Source of the DNA: Altibacter sp.
GTDB taxonomy: Bacteria > Bacteroidota > Bacteroidia > Flavobacteriales > Flavobacteriaceae
DNA length: 37,249 nt
Direction of reading: 5' to 3'
NCBI GenBank assembly: GCA_002696485.1
Contig: NZTP01000024.1
Location: 1-37,249 of the forward strand
Made by a program: the position numbers and the translations under genes. This document shows, piece by piece, positions 1-9,077 of the stretch. The notes under the pieces are model-generated. The model was not told where the DNA came from. It saw only the letters and a list, made by a program, of their open reading frames with translations, and did no database searches. Each line of letters begins with the position of its first letter. Position 1 is the stretch's first letter.

Positions 1-1
1 A

Positions 2-1045
2 GCTACGCCCGGCGATGGTGGAATTGGAGAATTTGCCTTTGTCGATCAAGAGAACGAAGAAATGACTCCCTACGACCAATATATGTATGATAACTATTAT
101 GGAATGGGTGAGGACTTCTATGCCGGTAGAAAAATCAATAATGATGTTGATCTTATTTGGGATACTGCAGAGTACCCGGATGAATACTACAGCGAAGTGA
201 TGGATACCATGTATATCCCTGCAGAAGAGGCATATAACGGGCAGCGCACCATTGATGTAGATAAATTGAAGTTCCAGTATACGTACATGGATATTCAAGC
301 CGCGGCAAGAGATAAAAGCAAGAGACGAAAGGATTTTATAAAGAAGGAAGAAGTAAAGATCTACCCCGATACTACAGTTTGGATCAAAGATTTCAATTAC
401 TCTTATAATGAGCCGATGCACAATGATTACTTTTGGCATGAGGCATATGGCGATTACCCCGTTGTTGGTGTTAACTGGAAACAGGCCAAAGCATTTTGTG
501 CATGGAGAACCTTGTATAAAAATGCCTATCAGAAATCAAGAGACAGAAACCATGTGAATTCTTTCCGTCTTCCGGGAGAAGCCGAGTGGGAGTATGCGGC
601 ACGTGGCGGACTGGAATCTGCGACCTTCCCATGGGGAGGACCTTATGCTAAGAACGACAGAGGTTGTTTCTTGGCGAACTTTAAACCTTTGCGTGGAGAC
701 TATGCGGCAGATCAAGCGTTATATACCGTAGAAGCAGACGCCTACGAGCCTAATGATTATAATCTCTACAACATGGCAGGAAACGTAAGCGAATGGGTAG
801 CCTCTTCATACGACCCGGCTTCCTACGAATATACTTCAACCATGAATCCCAACGTAAACGACGAAGATAACATGCGTAAGGTAGTTCGTGGCGGATCATG
901 GAAAGATGTTGCTTATTTCCTACAGGTAAGCACCCGTGATTACGAGTATGCAGATTCTGCACGAAGCTATATTGGCTTTAGAACAGTTCAGGACTACATG
1001 GGAACTGATGTTACTTTAAACGAAAATTTAGGAGACGCTAGATAA
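2..1045 (+). CDS. gldK: GldK, gliding motility/T9SS lipoprotein (5' end outside window)
   Basis: This is the C-terminal part of GldK, an outer-membrane lipoprotein that forms the periplasmic ring of the type IX secretion system with GldN. The reading frame is open to the left edge of the window, so the ATG at 62 is internal and the true start with its lipoprotein signal is missing. The fold is that of formylglycine-generating enzyme/sulfatase-modifying factor: RLPGEAEWEYAARGG near the middle, then NMAGNVSEWV, then RGGSW and IGFRTV near the end. These are the conserved blocks of that superfamily, which GldK uses structurally rather than as an enzyme. gldL follows after 70 bp in the canonical gldKLMN order. 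The identification rests on the fold motifs and on synteny. Confidence 0.95.
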   Translation, partial: ATPGDGGIGEFAFVDQENEEMTPYDQYMYDNYYGMGEDFYAGRKINNDVDLIWDTAEYPDEYYSEVMDTMYIPAEEAYNGQRTIDVDKLKFQYTYMDIQAAARDKSKRRKDFIKKEEVKIYPDTTVWIKDFNYSYNEPMHNDYFWHEAYGDYPVVGVNWKQAKAFCAWRTLYKNAYQKSRDRNHVNSFRLPGEAEWEYAARGGLESATFPWGGPYAKNDRGCFLANFKPLRGDYAADQALYTVEADAYEPNDYNLYNMAGNVSEWVASSYDPASYEYTSTMNPNVNDEDNMRKVVRGGSWKDVAYFLQVSTRDYEYADSARSYIGFRTVQDYMGTDVTLNENLGDAR

Positions 1046-1115
1046 GCCCCCCTCCATTATACATGATTGAACAACTAAATCTTAACTACACTTAACTAAA
1101 CTAAACTATTGTATT

Positions 1116-1763
1116 ATGGCACAATCAAGATCATCTAAGAAGTTATTTAATATGGCCTATGGCCTTGGAGCATCTATTGTAATTTTAGGAGCTCTTTTTA
1201 AGATCCTTCACTGGGAATTAGGTCCTTTGAACGGAGGATTATTGTTGGCGATTGGTTTGATTACAGAAGCGATTATTTTCGCTATCTCTGCTTTTGAACC
1301 TGTTGAAGACGATTTGGACTGGTCGTTGGTATACCCCGAATTGGCAGGTGGTATGGCTTCAGACAAGAAAAAACAACAACCGCAAGATGCAGACGGATTA
1401 CTTTCTAAGAAATTAGATGAAATGCTGAAAGAAGCACGTATCGATTCAGAATTAATGAATAGCCTGAGTGATAGCATTCGTTCTTTCGAAGGAGCTGCAA
1501 AAGGAATGGCACCTACTGCCGAAGCAATGAGCTCTACCAAGAAATACAGCGAAGAAATGGCTCTAGCCGCTGCGCAAATGGAATCGTTGAACAGCTTGTA
1601 TAAGGTTCAGGTAGAATCTACCAGCCGTCAAACTGAAGTAAATGAGCGTGTTGCAGAGAATGCGGAACAACTTAAACAACAAATGGAACATTTGGCAACC
1701 AACCTGTCATCGTTGAACGGTGTCTACGGTGGTATGCTTTCTGCAATGACCAATAGAAACTAA
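1116..1763 (+). CDS. gldL: GldL, inner-membrane motor subunit of T9SS/gliding
   Basis: GldL forms, with GldM, the proton-driven rotary motor in the cytoplasmic membrane that powers type IX secretion and gliding. The 215-residue protein has two N-terminal membrane helices (about residues 13-30 and 38-60) and a long soluble, probably helical cytoplasmic tail. The membrane part contains the ILHW block and acidic residues E51 and E61. By position these correspond to the glutamates implicated in proton flow in characterised GldL, an inference without an alignment. It lies between gldK and gldM with short gaps, consistent with one operon. Confidence 0.95.
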   Translation: MAQSRSSKKLFNMAYGLGASIVILGALFKILHWELGPLNGGLLLAIGLITEAIIFAISAFEPVEDDLDWSLVYPELAGGMASDKKKQQPQDADGLLSKKLDEMLKEARIDSELMNSLSDSIRSFEGAAKGMAPTAEAMSSTKKYSEEMALAAAQMESLNSLYKVQVESTSRQTEVNERVAENAEQLKQQMEHLATNLSSLNGVYGGMLSAMTNRN

Positions 1764-1805
1764 GCGTAGTTTTTCACTAACTATTAATCTTTAAAAAGAA
1801 GTAAA

Positions 1806-3368
1806 ATGGCAGGAGGAAAACTATCCCCAAGACAGAAGATGATTAACCTGATGTATCTGGTTTTCATCGCTATGTTGGCATTGAACATGTCCAAAGAAGT
1901 ATTATCGGCATTCGGATTGTTGAACGAACGTTTAACAGAATCCAATGTCGCTACACAGGCCCGTAACAACGCATTTATGGAAAGCTTGGCCACGAAAGCG
2001 TCAGAGCAACCCGATCAATACGGAGCGGTAAAAGAGAAGGCAGATCGTATTAGTGAACTATCCAATGAGTTCTATGGATATATCGGCACCATAAAGGACG
2101 ATATGTTGAAAACCGTAAAACCGGAAGAACTGGAAGATTACGAAGTTCAGGACAAGCCAGATCATTTAGATCAAAAATTCTTTCAGGGTGATAAATTATC
2201 ACCTGCAGGACAGGAGTTTGTTGCTAAGATCGATGCCTACCGCGAAGGTGTGTTAGGTGTTATTGGTGACGAACCTCGTTTTCAAAGCATTGCGAACGAT
2301 GTGAAATCTAAATTTGAGACTCAACCGGAAACCCGTAGAGACGGTGTTGAAGTGCCATGGTTGAACTATCATTTTGAAGGATTCCCATTAGTAGCATCGC
2401 GTACAAAACTTACGCAAATGCAAAACGATGTTCAAACAGTAGAGAGTGAGATATTATCTACAATGCTGGCAGGTCAACAAGCTGCTGCGCTTTCTTTTAC
2501 GCAATATAACACCCTCTTGGAGACATCTAAAACTGCATACTATGCAGGTGAAGAATTTGACGGCGGAATTGTTTTGGGACGTAAAGACCCTAACACCAAG
2601 CCAAACCGAGTAGAGCTTACTTTAGACGGAAGACCACTTACCCAGGATCAATATTCCATTCAAAATGGTAAAGTGATGCTGAACATCAGCGCCGGAAGTC
2701 CGGGAGATCACAAGATCGAAGGGAATTTGATCTTTACGGAAGATGGTAAGGATACCGAAATCCCGGTGAATCTAGGATTTTCTACAATCTCAAAACCAAA
2801 TTCAGCTGTTATTGCTGCAGATAAAATGAACGTAGTGTATCGTGGCGTGGACAACCCAATGACGGTTTCCATCCCTGGTATTCCTGATAATAAGGTGAAT
2901 GCCACAGCTCCAGGACTTAGCAAAGTGTCCGGTAGTAAATATGTTATGCGTCCGGGAGCAGGAAGAACAGTAACGATCACTGCTAGTGGTACTTTGCCTG
3001 ACGGCACCGGTGTAAGAACACCTGCTGAATTCCGTATCAAGGACATTCCTGCACCTGTAGGAGCAATCCGTGGAGAAACCGGGATTGTGCGTATGCAACG
3101 TCAAGGACTTGAGATCTCAACGATTTCGGCTGTGCTGGAAGACTTCGATTTTGATGTGAACTTAAACGTTACCGGGTTTAGCTTTAAAGTATCGGGGCAA
3201 CCTACGGTTCGTGTAAACGGAACTAAGCTGGATGCTGCTGCTAAAGGTGCCCTGCGTAGAGCAGGACGCGGCGATGCAGTCCAAATATTTGATATTAATG
3301 CGAAAGTACAGGGTAGTAATGTGGTGTTGAAGAAAACATCGCCTGTAATTATCGAATTGACAAACTAG
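1806..3368 (+). CDS. gldM: GldM, motor-stalk subunit of T9SS/gliding
   Basis: GldM has one N-terminal membrane helix (about residues 12-32) that packs with the GldL helices. A long periplasmic region of stacked domains then transmits motor torque to the GldK/GldN ring. The 520-residue length and the start MAGGKLSPRQKMINLMYLVF are typical of the family. The N-terminal soluble part is helical, and the C-terminal half is rich in beta strand and glycine, as expected for the D2-D4 Ig-like domains. The gene starts 42 bp after gldL and is followed 18 bp later by gldN. Confidence 0.96.
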   Translation: MAGGKLSPRQKMINLMYLVFIAMLALNMSKEVLSAFGLLNERLTESNVATQARNNAFMESLATKASEQPDQYGAVKEKADRISELSNEFYGYIGTIKDDMLKTVKPEELEDYEVQDKPDHLDQKFFQGDKLSPAGQEFVAKIDAYREGVLGVIGDEPRFQSIANDVKSKFETQPETRRDGVEVPWLNYHFEGFPLVASRTKLTQMQNDVQTVESEILSTMLAGQQAAALSFTQYNTLLETSKTAYYAGEEFDGGIVLGRKDPNTKPNRVELTLDGRPLTQDQYSIQNGKVMLNISAGSPGDHKIEGNLIFTEDGKDTEIPVNLGFSTISKPNSAVIAADKMNVVYRGVDNPMTVSIPGIPDNKVNATAPGLSKVSGSKYVMRPGAGRTVTITASGTLPDGTGVRTPAEFRIKDIPAPVGAIRGETGIVRMQRQGLEISTISAVLEDFDFDVNLNVTGFSFKVSGQPTVRVNGTKLDAAAKGALRRAGRGDAVQIFDINAKVQGSNVVLKKTSPVIIELTN

Positions 3369-3386
3369 AATTAAAACCTAAGTTGT

Positions 3387-4286
3387 ATGAATGTTAAAAA
3401 TGTTGTTTTATGTGTTTTTGTACTGTTGTTGAGTTTCTCTGCTACAGCACAGCTTAACATCTTAAATGCAAAGACTCCTGAAGAGATAGGCAAAAAGACC
3501 GAAGCACAAATTGCCTATGATAATGATGAACCGTTACCTTACGGGTATACGGATGAGCGTGATGTGTTATGGTCTAGAACAACATGGGAAATCATCGATC
3601 TTGACGAAAGAGTGAACTTTCCATTGTATTACCCTATTGATACCAACAACATTGGTTCCGAAAGAAGATCATTGTACGATGTGTTGGTAAAGGCTATTAA
3701 AAATGGAGAGATCGAACATGTATATGCCGATTCTTACTTTACTGAAAAGCGTACCTTAAAAGATATTGAAGCGTCATTGGTATACAGTGATACGACAGAT
3801 CTTGGTATCGAACAGTTAAACGCCGAAGGTACCGTGGACGAGCAGTATATTAGAAAGTTCAATCTGGATGCAGGCGATATCGAAGAGTGGCGTGTACGCG
3901 GGTACTGGTACCTTGACAAGCGCCAAGGTGAATTGAAATACCGTTTATTGGGTATTTGTCCTGTAGCGAACGAAGCGCGTTCAAAGGCATTTCCAGATGA
4001 CAACATCGACAGTAAAGTGGAATTGTTCTGGGTATGGTTTCCGGGGGCTCGCAAAGTGCTTCATGAAGCGAAAGCCTTTAACCGTAAGAATACATCACAA
4101 CCTATTTCATACGACCATCTACTGAATTCTCGTCGCTTTCACGGCGTGATCTATAAGGAAGACAACGTACAGGGTGACCGAAGCGTTTCCGATTATATTA
4201 GTGATAATGCATTAATGCAATTATTGGAGTCTGATCGAATCAAAGAACAGATCCGAAACCTTGAAATGGATATGTGGAACTACTAG
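3387..4286 (+). CDS. gldN: GldN, periplasmic ring protein of T9SS/gliding
   Basis: GldN is a periplasmic/outer-membrane-associated protein that binds GldK and completes the GldK-GldN ring of the type IX secretion system. The 299-residue product opens with a signal peptide ending near residue 21 (...SATAQ). The mature part contains DVLWSRTTWEIIDLDERVN and LLGICPVANE, which are recognisable GldN/PorN blocks. It is the last gene of the gldKLMN block. A strong terminator begins about 20 bp after the stop. Confidence 0.95.
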   Translation: MNVKNVVLCVFVLLLSFSATAQLNILNAKTPEEIGKKTEAQIAYDNDEPLPYGYTDERDVLWSRTTWEIIDLDERVNFPLYYPIDTNNIGSERRSLYDVLVKAIKNGEIEHVYADSYFTEKRTLKDIEASLVYSDTTDLGIEQLNAEGTVDEQYIRKFNLDAGDIEEWRVRGYWYLDKRQGELKYRLLGICPVANEARSKAFPDDNIDSKVELFWVWFPGARKVLHEAKAFNRKNTSQPISYDHLLNSRRFHGVIYKEDNVQGDRSVSDYISDNALMQLLESDRIKEQIRNLEMDMWNY

Positions 4287-4305
4287 AGTTCATTTAACAT
4301 AATTA

Positions 4306-4343
4306 AAAACCCTTCCTTTCTTAAGACTGTGAAGGGTTTTTTT
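4306..4343 (+). terminator. Rho-independent terminator of gldKLMN
   Basis: An AACCCTTC arm (4308-4315) pairs with GAAGGGTT (4331-4338) and runs into a T tract. It ends the gld operon and separates it from the next gene. Confidence 0.9.
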
Positions 4344-4358
4344 ATACCCTAAACACAG

Positions 4359-4366
4359 TATCTTTG
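4359..4366 (+). promoter_or_regulatory. Bacteroidota -7 box for the FAD oxidoreductase
   Basis: TATCTTTG matches the TAnnTTTG consensus of Bacteroidota housekeeping promoters. The GTG start of the next gene lies only 4 nt downstream, so transcription would begin at or next to the start codon. No clear TTG -33 element is visible because the gld terminator occupies that position. Confidence 0.6.
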
Positions 4367-4370
4367 CCGT

Positions 4371-5414
4371 GTGAAACAAATAGAATATCTAGTAGTTGGT
4401 CTCGGAATCGCCGGGGTCTCATTTTGTGAACAGCTGCGAAAGCATAACAAGTCCTTCGTGGTCTTCAATGGGGGAGAACAGGCTTCTACCGCAGTTTCGG
4501 GAGGGGTGTTCAATCCCGTCGTTCTCAAACGATTTACTGCTGCCTGGGAAGCAAAAGCGCATCTTGAGTATGCAATTCCATTCTACCACGAATTGGCCCG
4601 ACTACTGCAAATTCAAGTTATACATACGCTGCCGGTATATCGAATTCTCAAGAATACCGAGGAGCAGAATAATTGGTCGGTGGCCAGCGATAAACGCGAA
4701 CTATCATCGTTTTTATCCTCGGAATTGGAAACCAATACAAACCCCGAAATTAACGCTCCGTACGGCTTCGGAAAGGTAATTGTTTCCGGAAGGATCTACC
4801 CTTCTCAATTGCTTCAGAAGTATGCCGAATATCTCGCTATGCATCGGCAATACCACGCTGAAGCATTCGATTACCAAGAGCTCACTATTTCCGAAGCATC
4901 AATTCGTTACAAGGAATACAGCGCTAAAAGAATTATTTTTGCAGAAGGAGCTGCTGCACGGTTCAATCCCTTTTTTCCGAAGGATTTAATACGCCCCAAC
5001 AAAGGAGAATACTTGGTGATCAAGGCCCCGAATTTACAGCTTTCTAACTTGCTTAAAGGTGGAATGTTCGTCATTCCCTTAGGCGATGACCTTTATAAAG
5101 TGGGTGCAACATACGACCGTGAGGATACAACTTTGGAACCCACCGACAGTGCAAGACAAGAGATACTTCACAAATTAAAAGATATGATCCGCTGTGCCTT
5201 TGAGATCGTGGATCAAATAGCAGGCCTGCGTCCAACCACACCGGACAGACGGCCTTTGTTAGGGACACATCAACAATATGAGCAGATCGCTTTCTTTAAC
5301 GGACTTGGAACCAGAGGGATTCTAATGGCGCCAAAATTGGCGTCGTACTTGTTCGATCATCTGGAGCATGGAGAAACACTTCCTAAAGAGGTACGCCTGG
5401 ATCGATTCTCGTGA
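4371..5414 (+). CDS. FAD-dependent amine/D-amino-acid-type oxidoreductase
   Basis: This 347-residue protein belongs to the DAO family of FAD oxidoreductases (glycine oxidase, DadA, sarcosine oxidase relatives). It starts with a Rossmann dinucleotide motif, GLGIAG at residues 10-15, directly after the start, which supports the GTG at 4371. A second FAD-contacting block near the C-terminus reads AGLRPTTPDRRPLLG, followed by FFNGLGTRGILMAP, both typical of the family. No signal peptide is seen, so it is probably cytoplasmic. The substrate cannot be told from sequence. The gene stands alone behind the gld terminator and converges on the DUF983 gene, with 29 bp between the stops. Confidence 0.8.
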   Translation: MKQIEYLVVGLGIAGVSFCEQLRKHNKSFVVFNGGEQASTAVSGGVFNPVVLKRFTAAWEAKAHLEYAIPFYHELARLLQIQVIHTLPVYRILKNTEEQNNWSVASDKRELSSFLSSELETNTNPEINAPYGFGKVIVSGRIYPSQLLQKYAEYLAMHRQYHAEAFDYQELTISEASIRYKEYSAKRIIFAEGAAARFNPFFPKDLIRPNKGEYLVIKAPNLQLSNLLKGGMFVIPLGDDLYKVGATYDREDTTLEPTDSARQEILHKLKDMIRCAFEIVDQIAGLRPTTPDRRPLLGTHQQYEQIAFFNGLGTRGILMAPKLASYLFDHLEHGETLPKEVRLDRFS

Positions 5415-5443
5415 TCTGTTAGAAGAATAGATAGGGGTACGGG

Positions 5444-5815
5444 TTACACCTTCTGCCTATCGAACTTAAAAAAGAAGTTGATCCAGATGTTACGGGACAA
5501 TCGAAGGATCACCGGCAACAATACAATCAATGTTCCTACAATTACTAAGAAGGTAGTAAAACGGTCGAGTCCAATAAAAAAATAGGCAATAATAAAGGCA
5601 GCGACTGCTATAGCCACTCCCACGGCATAACTTACGTACATCGCTCCGTAGAAAAACGACGGCTCTATCTTGAACTTGGTCCCACAGTGCGGGCAGCGTT
5701 CGTGCATTTTTAAGGTGTCGGAGAGTACATACGGATTACTGTTCACATACATTTTGCCGGTATGACATACGGGACAGGTGCCTGTGAAGATACTGTAGAG
5801 TTTGGTGCCTTTCAT
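5444..5815 (-). CDS. DUF983 family membrane protein
   Basis: This small protein has an N-terminal zinc-ribbon-like part and two membrane helices. Reading from the ATG at 5815 gives MKGTKLYSIFTGTCPVC, the usual DUF983 beginning. Cysteine pairs CPVC and CPHC are about 30 residues apart, followed by two hydrophobic segments (about residues 50-75 and 80-100). An ATG 18 codons further upstream (5869) is also in frame. It was not chosen because a -7 box (5857-5864) lies between the two and would start the RNA below 5869. The family has no established biochemical function. Confidence 0.85.
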   Translation of the reverse strand: MKGTKLYSIFTGTCPVCHTGKMYVNSNPYVLSDTLKMHERCPHCGTKFKIEPSFFYGAMYVSYAVGVAIAVAAFIIAYFFIGLDRFTTFLVIVGTLIVLLPVILRLSRNIWINFFFKFDRQKV

Positions 5816-5856
5816 AATATTTCGCCAAGATGACGGCAACGGTTTTTTTTGCAGTA

Positions 5857-5864
5857 CAAAATTA
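5857..5864 (-). promoter_or_regulatory. -7 box for the DUF983 gene
   Basis: On the minus strand this reads TAATTTTG, a match to TAnnTTTG. It would start transcription near 5850, leaving a leader of about 35 nt before the ATG at 5815. It is the main reason for choosing that start. Confidence 0.5.
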
Positions 5865-5866
5865 AG

Positions 5867-5874
5867 CATCTTTG
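5867..5874 (+). promoter_or_regulatory. Possible -7 box for the ABC-F gene
   Basis: CATCTTTG differs from the TAnnTTTG consensus at one position and lies 30 nt before the ABC-F start. It sits directly beside the divergent DUF983 box, so the two promoters would be nearly back to back. Confidence 0.35.
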
Positions 5875-5904
5875 CAAAAATTTTAGGTTACAATTGTTAC
5901 ATAA

Positions 5905-7842
5905 ATGCTGAACGTTCACAACTTATCGGTTTCCTTTCAAGGGGATTATCTCTTCGAAAAGATCACTTTTCAGCTAACACCGGGCGATCGCGTTGGGTTA
6001 GTTGGTAAAAATGGAGCAGGAAAGTCTACCTTGCTCAAGATCATTGCCAATGAACAAGAATACGACAGTGGCTCTATTGCAACCGATAAAGAGATCTCTA
6101 TAGGTTTTCTAAAGCAGGATATCGATTTTACCGTGGGCAGAACTGTGCTGGAGGAATCGTATCAGGCATTTACAGAGATAAAGCGACTTGAAGCCCAACT
6201 GGAGGATATCAATACGCAGTTGGCAGAACGCACCGATTATGAGAGTGACGGCTACCATCAATTAATGGTAGATCTCAACGATGTGCAACATCAGTACGAG
6301 ATCCACGGAGGATACAACTATCAAGGAGAGACAGAACGAATCTTGCAGGGGCTTGGATTTCAACGAAAGGATTTCAACAAACGCACTGAAACCTTTTCCG
6401 GAGGATGGCGAATGCGTATTGAATTGGCAAAGTTATTACTTCAGAACAACGATATTTTATTACTCGATGAACCGACTAACCACTTAGATATCGAGTCCAT
6501 ATTATGGTTAGAGGATTTTTTGAAGGGGTATCCCGGGGTAGTTGTGGTGGTTTCTCACGACAAGATGTTCTTGGACAACGTGACCAACCGAACCATTGAA
6601 ATTTCTTTAGGTAAGATCTACGATTACAACAAGCCGTATTCGAAGTATCTCATTCAAAGAGCCGAACTACGGGAGCAGCAATTGGCATCTCAAAAGAATC
6701 AGCAAAAGCAGATCGAACAAACCGAAAAGCTTATCGAGAAGTTTCGTGCGAAGGCCAGTAAAGCGACGATGGCACAATCGCTTATCAAGAAGTTGGATAA
6801 GATAGATCGCATAGAAGTGGATGAAGATGACAACAGTGTGATGTCACTGCATTTTCCGGTATCGGTTACCCCCGGAAAAGTAGTGATCGACGCTGAATCG
6901 ATTTCAAAGAAATACGGTGAGAAAGAAGTACTCCGCAATATCGATCTCATGGTAGAGCGCGACAGTAAGATCGCTTTTGTTGGGCAGAATGGTCAGGGGA
7001 AGTCTACCTTAGCTAAGATTATTGTAGGTGAGATCGAGCACGGTGGGAAGTTAAAACTGGGCCACAACGTACAGATAGCCTATTTTGCTCAAAACCAAGC
7101 AGAATATCTTGACGGAAGCAAGACCGTGTTGGATACTATGATCGATGCGGCCAATGAAAAGAACCGGAGTAAGGTTCGGGATATTTTGGGTGCTTTCTTA
7201 TTTCGGGGTGATGAGGTTGATAAATACGTACGGGTATTAAGTGGAGGAGAACGCAACCGACTCGCACTGGCCAAGTTGCTACTGCAGCCCTTCAACGTTC
7301 TGGTCATGGATGAACCTACCAACCACCTAGATATCAAATCGAAGAACGTGTTAAAGGATGCACTTAATAAATTTGAAGGGACGCTCCTATTGGTCTCTCA
7401 CGACAGGGATTTCCTGCAAGGTCTCAGTAATAAGGTATATGAGTTTAAGGACCACAAGATCAAGGAATATCTTGGGGATATTGATTTTTTCTTAGAACAA
7501 CGGAATCTTCAGAATTTACGAGAAGCTGAAAAACGTACGGTTGAAAAGAAGGAACGAACCTCCGGTAGTACGGGTAATACTGCTTCCGAAGCATCGGGTA
7601 AACAATCGTATGAAGAGCAAAAGAAGCTAAAATCGCTTACCAACAAACTAAGCAAAATAGAAGCAGATATCAGCAAGTTGGAAAAGGAGATCAAAGCCAT
7701 CGATGTGGAGCTCTCGATCAATTACGACGCAACGATCGCCAAACCGAATTTCTTTAACGAATATCAAAAGAAGAAAAAGCAGTTAAGTGAACTTATGACC
7801 GACTGGGAAAAGGTAACGGTCAAGCTTGAAACCTTGGCATAA
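5905..7842 (+). CDS. ABC-F family ATPase (ribosome-associated type)
   Basis: This soluble protein has two ABC ATPase domains in one 645-residue chain and no membrane segments, which is the ABC-F layout. Domain 1 has Walker A GKNGAGKST, signature FSGGWRMR and Walker B LLLDEPTNHLD. Domain 2 has GQNGQGKST, LSGGERNR and LVMDEPTNHLD. Between them is the charged linker typical of ABC-F proteins, and a C-terminal coiled coil rich in Lys and Glu (about residues 560-640) resembles Uup/YdiF types. Members act on the ribosome during stalled or antibiotic-blocked translation. Whether this one gives drug resistance cannot be judged here. Confidence 0.9.
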   Translation: MLNVHNLSVSFQGDYLFEKITFQLTPGDRVGLVGKNGAGKSTLLKIIANEQEYDSGSIATDKEISIGFLKQDIDFTVGRTVLEESYQAFTEIKRLEAQLEDINTQLAERTDYESDGYHQLMVDLNDVQHQYEIHGGYNYQGETERILQGLGFQRKDFNKRTETFSGGWRMRIELAKLLLQNNDILLLDEPTNHLDIESILWLEDFLKGYPGVVVVVSHDKMFLDNVTNRTIEISLGKIYDYNKPYSKYLIQRAELREQQLASQKNQQKQIEQTEKLIEKFRAKASKATMAQSLIKKLDKIDRIEVDEDDNSVMSLHFPVSVTPGKVVIDAESISKKYGEKEVLRNIDLMVERDSKIAFVGQNGQGKSTLAKIIVGEIEHGGKLKLGHNVQIAYFAQNQAEYLDGSKTVLDTMIDAANEKNRSKVRDILGAFLFRGDEVDKYVRVLSGGERNRLALAKLLLQPFNVLVMDEPTNHLDIKSKNVLKDALNKFEGTLLLVSHDRDFLQGLSNKVYEFKDHKIKEYLGDIDFFLEQRNLQNLREAEKRTVEKKERTSGSTGNTASEASGKQSYEEQKKLKSLTNKLSKIEADISKLEKEIKAIDVELSINYDATIAKPNFFNEYQKKKKQLSELMTDWEKVTVKLETLA

Positions 7843-7891
7843 ACGCCTGTTTATTTAAGATAGTTTTAACGCTTAGTGAAGCGAGGGGTGT

Positions 7892-7899
7892 TATTTTTG
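7892..7899 (+). promoter_or_regulatory. -7 box for the RND efflux operon
   Basis: TATTTTTG fits the TAnnTTTG consensus and lies 26 nt before the GTG of the adaptor gene, so the RND cluster likely starts here. No convincing TTG is seen at the expected upstream distance. Confidence 0.5.
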
Positions 7900-7925
7900 A
7901 AAGATGCAACTTTCAATACTTCAGC

Positions 7926-9077
7926 GTGCGTAAAATCATACTCTTTATCATCGGACTTGTACTAATCCTGGGCGCTTTTTTTGCCGCCAAATGGATTATC
8001 GATAGTAATGTCAAGGAACAGCCCCGAGCAGAGAAGATCGTTAAAACAGTATTCACAGAGACCGTTAACAATCAGTTGGTTCCTGTAGTTATTCCTACGA
8101 ACGGTATTCTCACTGCCAAGAATCGTCTTGAGCTTTTTGCCGAAGTGCAGGGGGTGTTTAAGAACAGTGCACATCCGTTTAAAACGGGTCAGGAGTAGCG
8201 CCGCGGACAAACCCTAATTCGTATCGATGCAGCCGAGTTTTACGCCTCATTACAAGCGTCAAAAAGTGATTTTTACAATCTCATCACCTCGCTCATGCCG
8301 GATCTTAGATTGGATTATCCGGAGGCTTTTCCCAAATGGGAACAGTACCTCAATACATTCGACCTCAACAAAGCTACACCGCCCCTTCCTGAGACTACTT
8401 CAGAGAATGTGAAGTACTTTGTCACAGGGCGAGGAGTGTACACGGCCTATTACAACCTGAAGAACTTAGAACAAAGACTTGGCAAATATTCGATCACGGC
8501 ACCTTTCAACGGCGTACTGACCGAAGCGTTGGTGACCGAAGGCACCTTGGTACGCCCGGGGCAACAATTAGGGGAGTTTATCGACACCTCAGTCTTTGAA
8601 GTAGAACTTGCCATACAAAAGAATTTCAGCGACCTACTAGCCGTGGGGGAAAAAGTGGCACTTTCTACGCCCGATGGGACGGCTACGTTCACGGGGAAAG
8701 TTGCCCGTATCAATGGTAAGATCGATCAGGCGACACAAACCATAAAGGTTTTTGTGGAGGTGAGAGCGGAAGGACTCAAGGAAGGCATGTATCTTGAAGC
8801 GCAATTGGAAGCCCAAGAGGTAGAAAATGCCTATGAGATCTCCAGAAAGCTATTGGTAGACGAATCGAATGTTTATTTCGTGCGGGACAGTATTCTTGAG
8901 ATCATGCCGGTAGAGCCTGTGTATTTCTCTCCAAATCAGGTGATCGTTAAAGGAATTCCCGATGGGACAGAGATCTTGTCAAGGCCTATCCCGGGTGCGT
9001 ATGTGGGAATGCTGGTAAAGAGAGGGGAAAATACGCCTTCCAATCCAACAGAACAAACGGGAAAAACACAAAACTAG
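7926..9077 (+). pseudogene. RND membrane fusion protein, broken by in-frame TAG
   Basis: This is a HlyD/AcrA-type periplasmic adaptor that should link the RND pump to the outer-membrane channel. The frame from GTG 7926 encodes an N-terminal membrane anchor (residues 4-23) and the start of the barrel/lipoyl region, then meets TAG at 8196-8198. The same frame continues past it without any shift for another 293 codons to 9077. That part encodes the rest of the adaptor, including APFNGVLTEALVTEGTLV, the second lipoyl half. Nearly all of the gene is intact around a single nonsense codon, which points to a recent mutation (for example TAC or CAG to TAG) or a sequencing error. Re-initiation at ATG 8295 would lack the anchor and the first lipoyl half. 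The pump gene begins directly after the stop. Confidence 0.85.

Noticed and set aside
62-1045. Complete gene starting at ATG 62
   Set aside because: The frame is open upstream to the window edge and encodes more GldK-like residues, so the gene is cut by the window.
8295-9077. A genuine shorter adaptor gene starting at 8295
   Set aside because: The part before it is in the same frame and encodes the missing anchor and first lipoyl half, so the two pieces are one broken gene.
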